From: Aedes albopictus
Taxonomy: Eukaryota > Arthropoda > Insecta > Diptera > Culicidae
Length of the DNA stretch: 64,000 nt
Direction of reading: 5' to 3'
Assembly: GCF_035046485.1 (NCBI RefSeq)
Contig: NC_085138.1
Span: 87,593,228-87,657,227, forward strand
Made by a program: the position numbers and the translations under genes. The notes under the pieces were generated by a model. It did not search any database. It was not told the DNA's origin and saw nothing but the letters and a program-made list of their open reading frames with translations. Below are positions 10,202-22,600 of this stretch, piece after piece. How positions within the stretch are numbered: the first letter of the stretch is position 1; every line of letters begins with the position of its first letter.

Positions 10202-12195
10202 CCTCTTACAAGCGTAATACCGACTGGTACGACGGCGAATGTGAGCAGTTAGAAAACGAGAAGAATGCGGCATGGGCGAGAATGCTGCAACACCGTACGA
10301 GAGCGAATGAGGCACGCTACAAACAGGCGCGGAACAGGCAGAACTCAGTCTTCCGGAGGAAGAAGCGCCAGCAGGAAGATAGAGATCGCGAAGCGATGGA
10401 AGAGCTGTACCGCGCTAAGGACACACGAAAGTTCTACGAGAAGCTGAACCGCTCGCGCAGAGGCTTTGTGCCACAAGCCGACATGTGCCGAGATAATCAC
10501 GGGAATATTCAATATTCTCACGAACGAGCGTGAGGTGGTCGAGAGGTGGCGGCAGCATTACGATGAGCACCTCAATGGCGACATTGCAAGTACCGAAGGT
10601 GGCGTGGTAACAGATCTTGGAGTATGTTCACGGCCCCTGACCTTCAAGAGATTGAGGAGGAGGTTGGCCGGTTGAAAAACAACAAAGCCGCTGGAGCAGA
10701 TCAACTACCAAGCGAGCTTCTAAAATACGGTGGAGAAGCACTGGTGAGAGCACTACACTGGGTCATTACCAAGATTTGGGAGAAGGAAGTATTTCCGGAG
10801 GAATGGATGGAAGGTATCGTGTGTCCCATCTACAAAAAGGGCGACAAATTGGATTGCGGGAACTACCGCGCGATCACACTACTGAGCGCTGCTTACAAGA
10901 TACTTTCTCAAATGTTATGCCGTCGTCTATCACCGATTGCAAGAGAGTTCGTGGGGCAATATCAGGCTGGATTCATGGGTGAACGCGCTACAACGGACCA
11001 GATGTTCGCCATCCGCCAGGTGTTGCAGAAATGCCGCGAATACAACGTGCCCACACATCATTTGTTCATCGATTTCAAATCGACGTATGATACAATCGAT
11101 CGAGAACAGCTATGGCAGATTTTGCACGAATACGGATTCTCGGATAAACTGATACGATTGATCAAGGTGACGATGGACCGAGTGATGTGCGTAGTTCGAG
11201 TATCAGGGACACTCTCGAGTCCCTTCGAATCTCGCAGAGGGTTACGGCAAGGTGATGGTCTTTCGTGCTTGCTGTTCAACATTGCTTTGGAGGGTGTAAT
11301 AAGAAGAGCGGGGATAAACACGAGTGGGACGATTTTCACGAAGTCCGTTCAGCTGCTTGGTTTCGCCGATGATATTGATATTATTGCTCGTAAATTTGAG
11401 ACGATGGCGGAAACGTACATCCGACTAAAGAGTGAAGCCAGGCGAATCGGATTAGTCATTAATGTGTCGAATACAAAGTACATGATGGTAAAGGGCTCCA
11501 GGGAGGAATCACCGCGCCCGCCATCCCGAATTTATATCGACGGTGATGAAATCGAGGCGGTTGAAGAATTCGTGTACTTGGGCTCACTGGTGACCGCCGA
11601 CAACGACACCAGCAGAGAAATTCAGAGACGCATTATGGCAGGAAATCGTACTTACTTTGAACTCCGCAGAACTCTACGATCGAATAAAGTTCGCCGTAAC
11701 TCGAAGTTAGCTATACACAAGACGCTGATTAGACCGGTCGTCCTCTATGGGCACGAAACATGGATCCCACGTGCAGAGAACCAACGCGCCCTTGGAGTTT
11801 TCGAACGGAAGGTGTTGCGTAACATCTACGGCGGAGTGCAGATGGAAGACGGGACTTGGAGAAGGCGAATGAACCACGAGCTGCATCAGCTGCTGAAAGA
11901 ACCAACCATCGTCCATACCGCGAAAATCGGGAGGCTTCGGTGGGCGGGTCACGTCATCAGGATGTCGGATAGTAACCCGACTAAAATGGTTCTCGAGAGT
12001 CATCCGACCAGTACAAGACGACGTGGAGCGCAGCGAGCTAGGTGGGTCGACCAAGTGGAGGACGATCTGCGGACCCTACGCAGAGTGCGGAACTGGAGAC
12101 AAACAGCCATGGACCGAGTGGAATGGAAGCGGCTACTATGTACAGCAGATGCCACCCTGGCCTTAGCCTGATCGGTAAAATAAGGTAAATCGCGT
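10202..12195 (+). mobile_element. 5'-truncated RTE-like LINE (family A)
   Basis: The left junction is sharp: R1 relic ends and the RTE text begins near 10202, in the linker between endonuclease and RT. An open RT frame follows at 10624-12171, and a GGTAAAATAAGGTAAAT tail closes the element. A second copy of the same family lies on the minus strand at 36680-39655. The frame breaks once between 10533 and 10624. Classification as RTE clade rests on overall motif pattern and the C-terminal WRRRMNHEL...RRGAQRARW region. Confidence 0.75.
10624..12171 (+). CDS. Reverse transcriptase of RTE-like LINE (partial ORF, 515 aa)
   Basis: This is the reverse transcriptase part of a non-LTR retrotransposon polyprotein, which copies its own RNA at a nicked target. 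Visible RT motifs are [20 protein letters not shown] near residue 60-80, the FIDFKSTYDTID aspartate block near 145, GLRQGDGLSCLLFN near 210 and the catalytic FADD near residue 246. The C-terminal third carries NHELHQLLKEP and RRRGAQRARWVDQVEDDL. The endonuclease is missing because the copy is 5' truncated, and an upstream stretch (10171-10533) is in another frame, so the ATG at 10624 is not the original start. The protein is not expected to support transposition alone. Confidence 0.8.
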   Translation: MFTAPDLQEIEEEVGRLKNNKAAGADQLPSELLKYGGEALVRALHWVITKIWEKEVFPEEWMEGIVCPIYKKGDKLDCGNYRAITLLSAAYKILSQMLCRRLSPIAREFVGQYQAGFMGERATTDQMFAIRQVLQKCREYNVPTHHLFIDFKSTYDTIDREQLWQILHEYGFSDKLIRLIKVTMDRVMCVVRVSGTLSSPFESRRGLRQGDGLSCLLFNIALEGVIRRAGINTSGTIFTKSVQLLGFADDIDIIARKFETMAETYIRLKSEARRIGLVINVSNTKYMMVKGSREESPRPPSRIYIDGDEIEAVEEFVYLGSLVTADNDTSREIQRRIMAGNRTYFELRRTLRSNKVRRNSKLAIHKTLIRPVVLYGHETWIPRAENQRALGVFERKVLRNIYGGVQMEDGTWRRRMNHELHQLLKEPTIVHTAKIGRLRWAGHVIRMSDSNPTKMVLESHPTSTRRRGAQRARWVDQVEDDLRTLRRVRNWRQTAMDRVEWKRLLCTADATLALA

Positions 12196-12650
12196 AAAAA
12201 AAATCACTTGGATTTTTTTTGCGCAATTTCTCGAAGTTACGCGAGCTTTTTAACACGATTTTTTTTTTTGCGTGGACGCATCCATCGCGTATGAAACAGA
12301 ATTGAGTATATTTTGGTCCAGGAGGCGTCCTCCCGCTGATCCGCCCTTACTTGTAGTTGCTGAAGGCCTTTCAATAGTCGCCCACCCTTCCCAGCTTTCT
12401 GGGACGCCTGACTGGGTTCCGACTGACTGGCATTACTGCCGAATTTCGGTAATAACAACCGCTCAACATTGCGGACGTCGCCTTGTTACTGCTGGAGTCC
12501 CCTGAAATTCCCGTGGACCTCTTCGAAATGCGAACGGTACCCCACTGAAATTCCTTGGGAACCCATTTGATTTCCTCTATTAGCGCCGTCTTGAACTTGT
12601 TTTTTTTTCGGCCTTGTAGTCTGCGGTGTGCAATGATATAACGATAAAAC

Positions 12651-13250
12651 CACATATACTTTCTATGCCCGACGTTTCAGTGGTCTATGTCATCTTTTTA
12701 TTTAAAAATTGGACGTAGTATATTTTAAAAATCGATAGGGAAAACTGCAAAGGTGAACACAAAACTTACGGAAAAATCGTACTTCGTCTGGTGGTATGAA
12801 ATGCACATACAATATTGTCAAATTTTGGACGGGTCTAATCAATTTCCTACTATTTTAGTAGATAGCAATATTGATATTCATATTTTGTTTTGATGGCTTG
12901 TTTACATCCATTTTGGCAGATGGAACCTGGCCGGGTGCCTTGACGTGGCAGTCAGTTGAAACTGTGTGAGCTTTGCGGAACGTAAAGTAGCTCATTATCC
13001 TGTCCGATCACCACCCACGCTGCACTCTATAGAGCTTCTCTTCAGCCAGAATCTGATTTTCCACATGTAAAATTCCGCCGTAAATCACGAACCTGCCCCA
13101 ATAACCTATTTTTACGCATGTTATTTCTGTGCACTTATAATTTAAGCACCTTTTTATGCCGTGCTACGGTGCTACTATGGCTACTCTGAACCAAAATAAT
13201 GATGACAACTATTGCAACGGTGGTCAAGGGCTGTTTATAGGGGAGAGCAA
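12651..13250. other. No recognisable feature
   Basis: AT-rich to mixed sequence without a convincing open frame, inverted repeat or match to other parts of the window. It separates the R1 relic from the satellite-like block. Confidence 0.4.
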
Positions 13251-13269
13251 GAGGTTTCAGCTAGGTACC

Positions 13270-13760
13270 AGGAGATCACAGAGAGGTTTTCGGGAGTCTG
13301 AGGATGTTTCCTAAAGCGTTTCTCCTAAAGCGAAAGTCTCAGAACAGGCTGGTTTCAGAGGCGTTTTGGGATGTTTCGGAGGGTCTCGGATGCGTTACAT
13401 AGTGTCCGAGGGATTTAACCTTTCAGGACGCGCGCCTGTTTGATACTGAAGCTGCGCCGCGCTCGCGCAGTAAACGACGAGTGAGATTTTTCGGTGGTGT
13501 TATACTTTTTACAACGGTGCGCGTCTTGAAGGGTTAAGGGAGATTTTGGAGGCATTTCAGAAATCTTCAAAGCATTTTCGGTGGGATTCAGAGGCATTAC
13601 GCAAGCATCTTCGGAGGTTTCGGAGGGTCTCTCTTTCTATTATTATTAGCTTTATTAATGAGGCTTTTAGCCCTTGGCTGGTTCACCAGAGCGTCTCAGA
13701 AGTGTTACATGGGGTCCGAGGGGTTTTCTGGGGAATCTTGGAGGCATTCTAGGAAGTTTC
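13270..13760 (+). repeat. 126-bp satellite-like repeat, G-rich strand
   Basis: Recurring phrases are GTTACATRGNGTCCGAGGG, GGAGGCATT(C/T)(C/T)AG and TTCGGAGGGTCTC. They are the complement of the repeat at 30540-31134 and 33803-34260. Two GTTACAT phrases at 13394 and 13706 fall in phase with a period near 126-133 bp once a 115-bp MITE and a short insert at about 13640-13695 are discounted. Confidence 0.65.
13419..13533. mobile_element. 115-bp piggyBac-like MITE with TTAA duplication
   Basis: The ends are CCTTTCAGGACGCGCGCC and GGTGCGCGTCTTGAAGGG, an inverted pair. TTAA flanks both sides (13415-13418 and 13534-13537). TTAA duplication and CCY-type ends are the piggyBac superfamily signature. 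The element interrupts the 126-bp repeat at CCGAGGGATTTAAGGG. Confidence 0.7.
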
Positions 13761-15008
13761 AAAGGATTTTCAGAGACTCCTTCATAATATCTATTGAAGC
13801 GCCTCTGAAATACCCTTTGAAATAAAGGTGTTCTTGAAACCCCCTGCTAAAAACTAGACCCTGAAACCACCGAAATCCCATTAAAACGCCCTTGAAATCG
13901 TCATAATCATTTGAACCGTCTGTGACGCCCCTCGGGCGATACGCAGCACCTTTCATCGTCGACTTTGGTTCGTCGACCGTGTCGGTACAATTGTCATTCG
14001 AAAGATCTATTGTCGGATAGGGCGATTGACGTGATCACTTATATGACAGCAAAGAAGTTGAGAAAAATGCTGATTCGTGATGTTGTGTGGAATATGCTGT
14101 GAAAAATCAGAAAACTATTTGAGAATAATTCGTGCCTACATATATGTAATTGAATTCCGTGAAATGTTCCTAATTTAGTTAAAAGTGAAGTATTTACCAA
14201 CTTATTTAGCAAATGAAATCGAGAAGTTTATTATTTTCTTCTTACATAGATAGCTATTACCTGCATTAAATTCTTAGTCAACAAGTGACTAGTAATCAAT
14301 TGTTATTCTAAAAATTTTTTATCCTACAACTAATATCTAACTTATCACGGTAATAACACATAAGTAAATAGATACAAATATATCCTAAACGTTATAAATC
14401 TAATGTTTCATGCAGCAAAGCTTAAGTACGGAGGAGACCTGATCCAGACAATTTCGGTAGAAGAGATTTGAGAGGCACTCAACGTAAGCAAAATGAATTA
14501 TAATGTCAATCTCGTATTAACAAAACTTTATATTAAGGACAAACGTCTTAAAAACCCGCTTCAACTGTGCATCAGAACTTCAGACGCACAAATCTCAAAA
14601 AGCAAGCTTCAAACAACAGTGAATTTCATTATTCTGTTCTTGCTCACTTGTAATAAGCCTAAAATAAGAAGATCAGGTGCGCTGGTTTTGTTTATGAAGA
14701 GATTTGTGCCCTCGAAATCGTGAGTAGGTCCCAAAGTCGGCCATTGTGGCGGCCATTTTGGGATTCTAACAAGTCTGTCCTTAAAGGAAATTTCAACCAA
14801 CCAAAAATTCCTGTGGTAATTCAATCTTTCGGAAGATATCCCTTCCAGTTGGCGCGGCCAACAGTGTCTCTGAAACCCCAATGATACATATTGCCAATTT
14901 TACTGGCATTTTACCAGATTTGCTGGTATGTTTGAAACATACTGGAAAAACTTGTAATTAGAAGGCACGAAATGTTGCTAATTGGCAAATTAAGAGATGA
15001 AATTTGTG
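13761..15008. other. Unassigned intergenic sequence
   Basis: The first 200 bp are C-rich degenerate text of the kind seen at 15400-15720. The remainder is AT-rich, with short open frames only and no recognised domain. Nothing here supports a gene call. Confidence 0.4.
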
Positions 15009-15018
15009 AAAAAAATCG

Positions 15019-15091
15019 TGTTCTGGTGGGATTCGAACCCACGACTCCGTATTCGCTAGACCGGCGCTTTTACCAACTAAGCCACAGAACA
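15019..15091 (-). tRNA. tRNA-like gene or tRNA pseudogene
   Basis: The minus strand folds with a perfect 7-bp acceptor stem (TGTTCTG with CAGAACA), a D arm GCTT/AAGC around AGTTGGTAA, and a perfect T arm GTGGG-TTCGAAT-CCCAC. A run of seven T follows at 15009-15015 as a Pol III terminator. The anticodon arm (CCGGT-CTAGCGA-ATACG) pairs badly, so the anticodon (AGC would be Ala) is uncertain. It may be a decayed tRNA or a SINE head. Total 73 nt. Confidence 0.5.
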
Positions 15092-15820
15092 GGTAATGGT
15101 TCTGTGAAATAGAAAGCCAAACTGACTCCGAAGCCGCACCGTGAACACTCCTATTTCACCAACTCATCTCTCTTTTCGGCTTAGATGCCAATCCACAACA
15201 CACTCCTGTTTGTGCTCCCTGACTACAAGTGCGAGCGAATTATTTATATGAAGCCGAGACTTACTCTCGCACTCCGCATACCTAGCCACCAGGCAGTTTG
15301 TTTTGCTGGTGTCTAATTAGTATGCGTCGAGAGCTCGGCACGGTTGGACGCTCAGACGGGGTTTTCCAGTCTGAAACCCCTTTACACGCGTTTAATAGGC
15401 TATATAATTCCGCTGAAACGCTCCTGAAAACCTCTTGAAACACCTCAAAATGCTATCCAATGCCCCTAAAACCTCTGGGAACGCCCTTAAAATGTCCCTG
15501 AAGCTCCCTAAAACTCTCTAAAATGACTCTGAAACTCTGCAACGCACTTTAAAGGCTCCTGAGATTCCCTGAATTGTCCTTGAAACGTCCCTGAAATCCC
15601 CTTAATACTATTGAAATGTCGCTGAAATCCCATTAAAACGCCAACAAATTCTGACAGAACACCCTTAAAAGGTCCTCAAATTCTCTGAAACAACCCCCTG
15701 ACACGCCCATGACGCCCGGTCTTTTGGGTTCTCTGAGTACTTTCTGGAATCTGTTTTTGCCCCACCTTAAATGCCCAGGAGCAAGGCATGTTCCCTTTTT
15801 TATGTTTTTGCCTTTCTCGT
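15092..15820. other. Unassigned sequence with C-rich degenerate repeat
   Basis: Between 15400 and 15720 phrases such as CCTGAAA, CCCTTAAAA and ACGCCC recur irregularly, resembling a degraded form of the 126-bp repeat family but without clear period. No gene is visible. Confidence 0.4.
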
Positions 15821-16078
<258 letters not shown>

Positions 16079-16783
16079 CTTCTAAACCATAGGGGGATAA
16101 ATCTGCTCATCAGACACCCTAACAGGAAGGTTAGGGTAGTGTGGGGATGAGGCCGTCTTCTACAATGCCGGTAGAAGCCAGGACTACTCTCTCCTCGACC
16201 CACTAAAACACATTCCTATGGTCGCCAAACCCTACGTCTCTCCGGAACCACCAAGAAGGTATTGCTTCAGAGAGGGGCTAGTGCATATCGCACCCTCAAG
16301 GTTAGCTGCCGTAGCCTAGCAGCAACGAACATCGATGACTCGCACTGGAGAGTCCATCACGATAGCATGCTGGCGCTTAGCCAGTTTCCCGAGTGGTCCT
16401 CGCCACTCCCTTTGTCCACGGAAGGCGGGCAGGGTCAACCCCGCCCGCGCCCTACTGCTGAGCGGACATCAAGAACTGATGCCCACATGCAACCCGATCT
16501 GACCTGCTGAAGGCAAGGGTATCACTACCCTTCAGGCCCTATCAGCTGCACCAGAAGGTTGCTGACAGCAGGGTCTCCACCTGCCCCGACCCTTGCCGGG
16601 GACCCCTTTCCAACCGCGGGCTTGGATACAACCCAGTAGACCGACGCCACGACAGCACCGCTACCGGGACTTCCTCTCCGCGGCCACTTAATCGCTGTAA
16701 GGGTCGATCTCGACCGCAGGGCACCGGTATGACCTACGAAGCCGACTTCGAACCCCTGGACCACCTCTTGTACTGCATCTGGA

Positions 16784-19314
16784 CTAGCCATTCTCCGAGT
16801 CCACGCGCCACCTCCTTTGTAGCTCCCAGACGATATGGGTGATAGCCGTTGAAACGGCATTCCAGCTAATCTCATCCCTACACATTCTCTGGACCAAGTT
16901 GTCCGGAGTTGTGTCCTCCCCGCATGTGGCAAGCATGCGGTCACGCATTGTGCGAAAACGCGGGCACACGAACAAAACGTGTTCCGCCGTTTCCTCTAAA
17001 CCATTGCACACTGGGCATTCGGGAGAATCCGCATGCCCGAAACGGTGTAGATACTGTCGGAAGCAACCATGACCTGTAAGGACCTGTGTCAGGTGGAATG
17101 AAACTTCCCCATGGCGCCTATTAATCCAACTATCTACCCTCGGTATCAACCTATGGGTCTACCTTCCTTTGGTGGAACTGTCCCACGCGCGCTGCCATTT
17201 GACCATAGAGGCCATCCTGACAGTCTTGCGTATGCCTCTTGTGCCGCGCATTTCGAAGCACTCCATATCCTCACTGATAAGAATGCTGATGGGCACCATA
17301 CCAGTAATGACACAGAGAGCGTCGTGTGACACGGTACGGTACGCGCTTGCAACCCTCAGACACATAAGCCTGTAAGTACTTTCCAGCTTCCGTCGGTAGC
17401 ATTCAGTACTTAGCGCGGTACCCCACGCCGGGCCGCCATACCTAAGTATGGACGTAGCAACACTAGCCAGAAGCTTGCGCTTACTGGCGTACACCGCTGA
17501 GCTATTGGACATCATCCGGGACAGTGCCGCAATAGCTGTGGAGGCTCTTTTACAGGCATAATCGACGTGGCTACCGAAGGTAAGCTTATCGTCGATCATC
17601 ACGCCCAAGTGCTTGACAGAGCGCTTCGACAGGATAGTGCACTCTCCTACACTAATCTCCGTCTGCTGCGCCGACTGCATGTTGTTCACAACCGTCACCT
17701 CTGTCTTGTGGTGAGCCAGCTCCAGTTTTCTGGACCGCATCCACGCCTCCACAACCTTGATCGAGTGGTCGGTAGTCAACTTCACCTCCTCGATCGTTTC
17801 ACCGTAGACTTCGAGCGTAATATCGTCGGCAAATCCGACAATCACCACTCCCACTGGGTACTCTAACCTCAACACCTCGTCGTACATGACATTCCATAAC
17901 ACCGGACCCAGGATGGAACCTTGCGGGACTCCTGAGGTTATGTGAAAGCACTTCCGACCCACCTCCGTGTCGTATACTAGTACGCGATTCTGGAAGTAGC
18001 TTCCGAGAATCTTGTACAAGTACTCCGGTATCCCCAGACGCAAGAGCGCATCAGCAATAGCAGCCCAACTGGCGCTATTAAATGCATTCCTTACATCCAG
18101 AGTCACTACCCCGCAAAAGCGAATTCCCCTCCTCTTAGGCTCGAGTGCTTTCTCGGCGGTTTTTGTAACCGACAAGATAGCGTCTACGGTGGACCTCCCC
18201 TTCCGGAAGCCATACTGGTTGCTCGAGAGACCATTTACGCCCTCAGTGAACTTCAACATTCTATTGAGGATGATCTTTTCGAGCACCTTCCCCGCCGTGT
18301 CAATCAAGCATATTGGTCTATATGCCGACGGGTCTCCGGGTGGTTTCCCCGCCTTTGGCAATAGTACCAGGCTCTGCCTCTTCCAAGCTTCTGGGAAAAC
18401 TCCCTCGTCCAGGCATTTCTGCATAGCAGACCTGAACATCTCGGGAGCTTCTGCAATAGCTACTTTTAAGGCCAGGTTCGGAACTCCGTCCGGACCTGGG
18501 GCCTTACCTACGCTAAGGGACTTAGCTATCCCCGCAAGTTCCACATCGGTGACCCTTTCCTCATCGCCAGCCCCAGTCCCCGGCTGTCCTACGAAAGGAG
18601 GCCAAGGACTAGGATCATGACGCGGAAAAAGTCCTCCAATGATCCCCTCCAACATCTCTGGAGATTGCTCTGTAGGAGCCATCACACCTCTCGTCTTGGC
18701 CATAACGATCCTGTAGGCATCACCCCACGGGGTCGTATTGGCACTCTGACAGAGACCCTCAAAGCAGGCCTTCTTGCTTGCTCTTATCTCGGTCTTGAGC
18801 GCGGCTTTTGCAGCGGCGAACACCACCCGCCGTTCGTTTCGCTCTTCCTCTGATCGTGCTCGCTGCATCCGCCGCCTAGCCCGTAGGCAGGCGCGGCGCA
18901 GGTCCGCAATCGCGTCGGTCCACCAGTAAGCCGGTGGCCTCCCATTTCTAGGGTGGACTCTCCTAGGCATGGTCGCATCACACGCACGTGAGAGCACCGC
19001 TACCAGCTCGTCGCCGTCTAAACCGAGTAAGTTTCGCTCACGGCGGAGCGCTTCCCTAAATACCTCTTCGTCGAAGTATGATGTCTTCCACCTACGAGGG
19101 CTTGGCCTTGGCCTAGCCGCCTCTTCTTCTATCCGCTGTCTGCTGTTGTTGTAGTCGATACTGTAGCGAACCGCCAGGTGGTCGCTGTGAGTGTAGCCAT
19201 CATCTACTCTCCAGTTCGAACTACTTGTTAGGCCAGGACTACAAAAGGTCACGTCAATAATTGACTCCGCTCCATTTCGACTATAGGTACTCTTGGTACC
19301 GACGTTAGCCAAGT
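16784..19314 (-). pseudogene. R1-clade ORF2, RT and C-terminal part, one nonsense codon
   Basis: This is the main part of the ORF2 polyprotein. It begins inside the endonuclease (SIIDVTFCS, then SDHLAVRYSI) directly at the LOA insertion junction. It continues through the RT with KAPGPDGVPN, SAYRPICLID, LDVRNAFNSASW, SGVPQGSILGPVLWN and the catalytic FADD near 17830. The frame closes at a TAG at 17159-17161 where the context KGR-stop-THRLIP implies a Trp codon changed to stop. Beyond it the same frame stays open to 16784 and encodes the knuckle CPVC...EHVLFVCPRF. There is no RNase H. With the 5' fragment the full ORF2 would be about 980 codons. Confidence 0.85.
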
Positions 19315-19351
19315 CGACATCTAAGATGGCCAGTGTTTCTAGCAGGATCTG
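19315..19351. repeat. Left 37-bp target site duplication of the LOA-clade LINE
   Basis: CGACATCTAAGATGG...GGATCTG is identical to 23656-23692. The sequence is R1 endonuclease coding sequence. Joining one copy to the outer flanks restores the R1 frame at LDV-DLANVG, which proves the order of insertion. Confidence 0.9.
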
Positions 19352-19371
19352 GTATCAGGTATCAGGTATCA
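19351..19371 (-). repeat. Short tandem 3' tail of the LOA-clade LINE
   Basis: Three direct copies of GTATCAG (plus strand) follow the target duplication. Tandem short-repeat tails are usual for I/LOA elements and mark the priming end of reverse transcription. Confidence 0.7.
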
Positions 19372-19656
19372 GTAGGTCGGCTCTAGAGGCACGTTCTCCT
19401 CCATTTGGGAAATTTGTGCCATCGCCATGAACACGAGCCTATTCATCATTTACCTGACGGAGAAGGGAAGGAAAAAGGATAGGAGATGGGAAAGGACAGG
19501 TAAGGGAATAGGATCGTCATACTCGCAAAAGCGTACCACAATGGGTTCACATAGCGTCCTGAAAAGGACACTGTAATAACGCATAAGCGTGCCACAATGG
19601 GTTCAAACAGCGCCCTGAGAAGGGCACTGTGATAATGCATAAAGCGTAAAGAGAGC

Positions 19657-22600
19657 CTATAGCTCTTTACCACAGCGGGTCAAGAACAACAGAACGTCCT
19701 GAAGATTCAGGTTTCTGAAGTCAGTTTCACTTAATAAGTGTTTCCCGAGTACTCGGAAACGCAATTGCGCAAAAGCTGGACAGTTACATATTAAATGATA
19801 CGAAGTTCCATAATCGGATTCACAGCTATCACATGCAAATGAATCAGCTTGCTGAATATTCGCCATGTGATAACTGAGTCGGCAGTGGCCAGTCAATGCT
19901 TTGACCAACATGCTGCAATTCTGCTTTGACAGATTTGTTAGATACTTTGCCACCCCTGGAGATGGCTCAGTACAATACAATTTTGTTTGACGACATGACT
20001 CCAAACTATTCCAGTATTGTTTGTGCTGAGTGGCAGCCCAGGTGTCAATCTGAAGCTTCACCCAACACTTGGATACCGGAATAGCTGGCTCAGGGCCAAT
20101 GAAGTCATGTGATGCTCCAGTGCGAGCTAACTCATCAGCCAATTCATTTCCAGCGATGGAAGAATGGCCAGGTACCCATACAAGGTGAACAGCGTTTGCT
20201 GAATTCAGCTCCTCAATTTGAGTTCGACAAGCGATAACTATCTTCGACCTGGAGTTGGCCGAAGCAAGTGCTTTAATAGCAGCCTGGCTATCTGAACAGA
20301 AGTATATTACTTTGCCCATTACGTGCTGCTGAAGTGCTGATTGCACTCCGCACATAAGAGCAAAGATTTCGGCCTGAAAAACGGTGCAGTGTCTGCCAAG
20401 TGAATAAGACTGATACAGCCTTAGCTCACGAGAATAAACACCAGCACCTGCTCGACCTTCTAGAAGGGAGCCATCAGTGTAACATACGATGCTGTCTGAA
20501 ATACTTCTCTCCAGATAACCAGATGTCCACTCTTCCCGGGAAGGGAATTTCGTGGAAAATGTCCTATATGGAAAATTACAAGCAATTGTAAGATCACTTG
20601 GAGCAAGGACAACTTTGTCCCAATTCACCAAAAGTGGAAACAACGAGGTGTGTGTAGAACTGCGGTTCACAGGAGTTTCTTCTAGTAGACCGAGTACCCG
20701 TAGACGGTAAGTGCAAGAAAGTGCTTCTTGTTTGAGATGAATGTGTAGTGGGACAACGTCAAAGAGAACTTCGAGCGCTGCCGTGGGAGTTGAAGAGAAC
20801 GCTCCAGACATCGCCATTAAGCACATCCTTTGGAGATGGCCTAATTTTGATTGGACCGTTCTCACTTCGCCCTTTTGCCACCACACAAGACATCCATAAG
20901 CCAATATTGGCCGAACCACAGTTGTGTAGATCCATTTGATATACTTGGGTTTTAGACCCCAAGTTGTACCAAAGGTTCGCCGGCATTGCCCGAAGGTCAT
21001 ACAAGCTTTCTTGATTCTGAACTCAACATGAGGTGTCCAGGAAAGCTTGGAATCAAGAATGACTCCAACGTACTTTACCTGTTCAGTCACATTGATTTCA
21101 GAATCAAAGAGACGTAAAGTTCGAACACCATTACGGTTTCGCTTTTCCGTGAAAAGAACAATAGATGTTTTACTCGGATTTACCGAAAGGCCATATTGGC
21201 GACACCAACCCTCAACTACCTGAAGAGCGTTTTGCATCAGGTCGAAAAGGGTGCTGATGCACATACCGACTAACAATGTTAGGTAGTCGTCGGCAAAACC
21301 ATAAGTAGGAAAACCGCTATTATTGAGTTGCCTCAATAGCGTATCTGCTACGAGATTCCATAAAAGTGGTGATAAGACTCCCCCTTGGGGGCATCCACAA
21401 ACACTCAATTTCCTAATCGCCGCTTGACGCAATGTCGAGAAGAGATGTCGGTTTTTGAGCATTTGGTGAATCCAATTGGAAATCATTGGAGATATACCAT
21501 GACCCCGTGCGGCTTCCAATATGGCATCGAAAGGCACGTTGTCAAAGGCACCCTCGATATCTAAGAAAACACCCAAGCAGGATTGCTTTTGAGCGAATGC
21601 CTTCTCGATATCGCAAACAACTTTGTGTAAAAGAGTCACAGTGGACTTTCCAGATTGGTAAGCATGTTGGTTCACATGAAGAGGCACATTGGCCAGATAA
21701 ACATCACGGATGTGATGATCCACAAGGCGTTCTAAGCATTTCAGAAGAAAAGAGGTCAAACTGATAGGTCTGAAGCTCTTTGCTTCTTCATACGACGCGC
21801 GACCCACTTTCGGAATAAACTTCACAGTAATATCCCGCCAGGATTTGGGAATATACCCTGTAGCAAAACTGCAAACAAGTAGTTGTTTCAAAACATGTTT
21901 GAAATGATCAAATCCCTTCTGAAGCAAAATAGGATAAATCCCATCTGCCCCAGGAGATTTGAAAGGAGCAAAGCTATTAAGTGCCCATTCAATCGTTTCT
22001 AAAGTTATGATACTCCGAGCCGAAGCTAAAGAATCATAACTACAAGAAAAGACATCAGGTTCATCCGAAGATGTAATATCCACACATCCGGGGAAGTGTG
22101 TACTGAATAAACATTCTAAAACTTCCTCATCAGAGGAAGTGAAATCACCATTTGGCAAACGAAGTTCGTTCACTTGAAAATCCTTAGATTTTGCAAGGAT
22201 TTTGTTCAATCGACTGGCTTCACTCAGACTGGAAACATTTGTACAAAGGTTTTTCCAGCCGGATCGTTCAGCAGACCGAAGAGCTTTCTGGTAGGCCTTG
22301 CGAGCCGACCTGAAAGCCTCCGATCCAGCCGAACGTCGTCTGTTCCAACTCTTTCTACATTGTTTCCTGAGCTTCGCCAGATCGGAGTTCCACCAAGGGG
22401 TTCCTCTTATGGTCTTCACAGACCGCAGAGGGCAGGCTTCTTCAAAAGCTTCCATGATGAAGGCCGTTGTAGTATCAACGGCATCATCTAAATCACTTGG
22501 AGTGTCAATTGATGGTGAGTATCCATGAAATTTGGCTGCAACCAAATCGGTAAAGAGATCCCAGTTGGTTGACCGGGGATTCCTGAAACGCAAAGTTTGC

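Larger units (their letters stand above)
8030..12650 (-). mobile_element. Old R1-clade LINE relic (copy 1), multiply interrupted
   Basis: Several pieces match the better copy at 16059-25948 in collinear minus-strand order. 8030-9191 matches its 3' UTR. 9505-10201 matches the C-terminal zinc-knuckle region of ORF2 (CPVC...AEYVLFVCPSF) and the end of the RT. 12280-12650 matches the middle of ORF1 (SQKAGKGG and PPWTK-like DASWTK regions). Frames are broken throughout. MITEs sit at 8310-8970 and 9192-9504, and an RTE piece replaces most of ORF2 at 10202-12195. It is a fossil and makes no protein. Confidence 0.75.

Noticed and set aside
18012..18620. 202-codon plus-strand frame opposite the R1 RT
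   Set aside because: It is the antisense shadow of a real RT frame.
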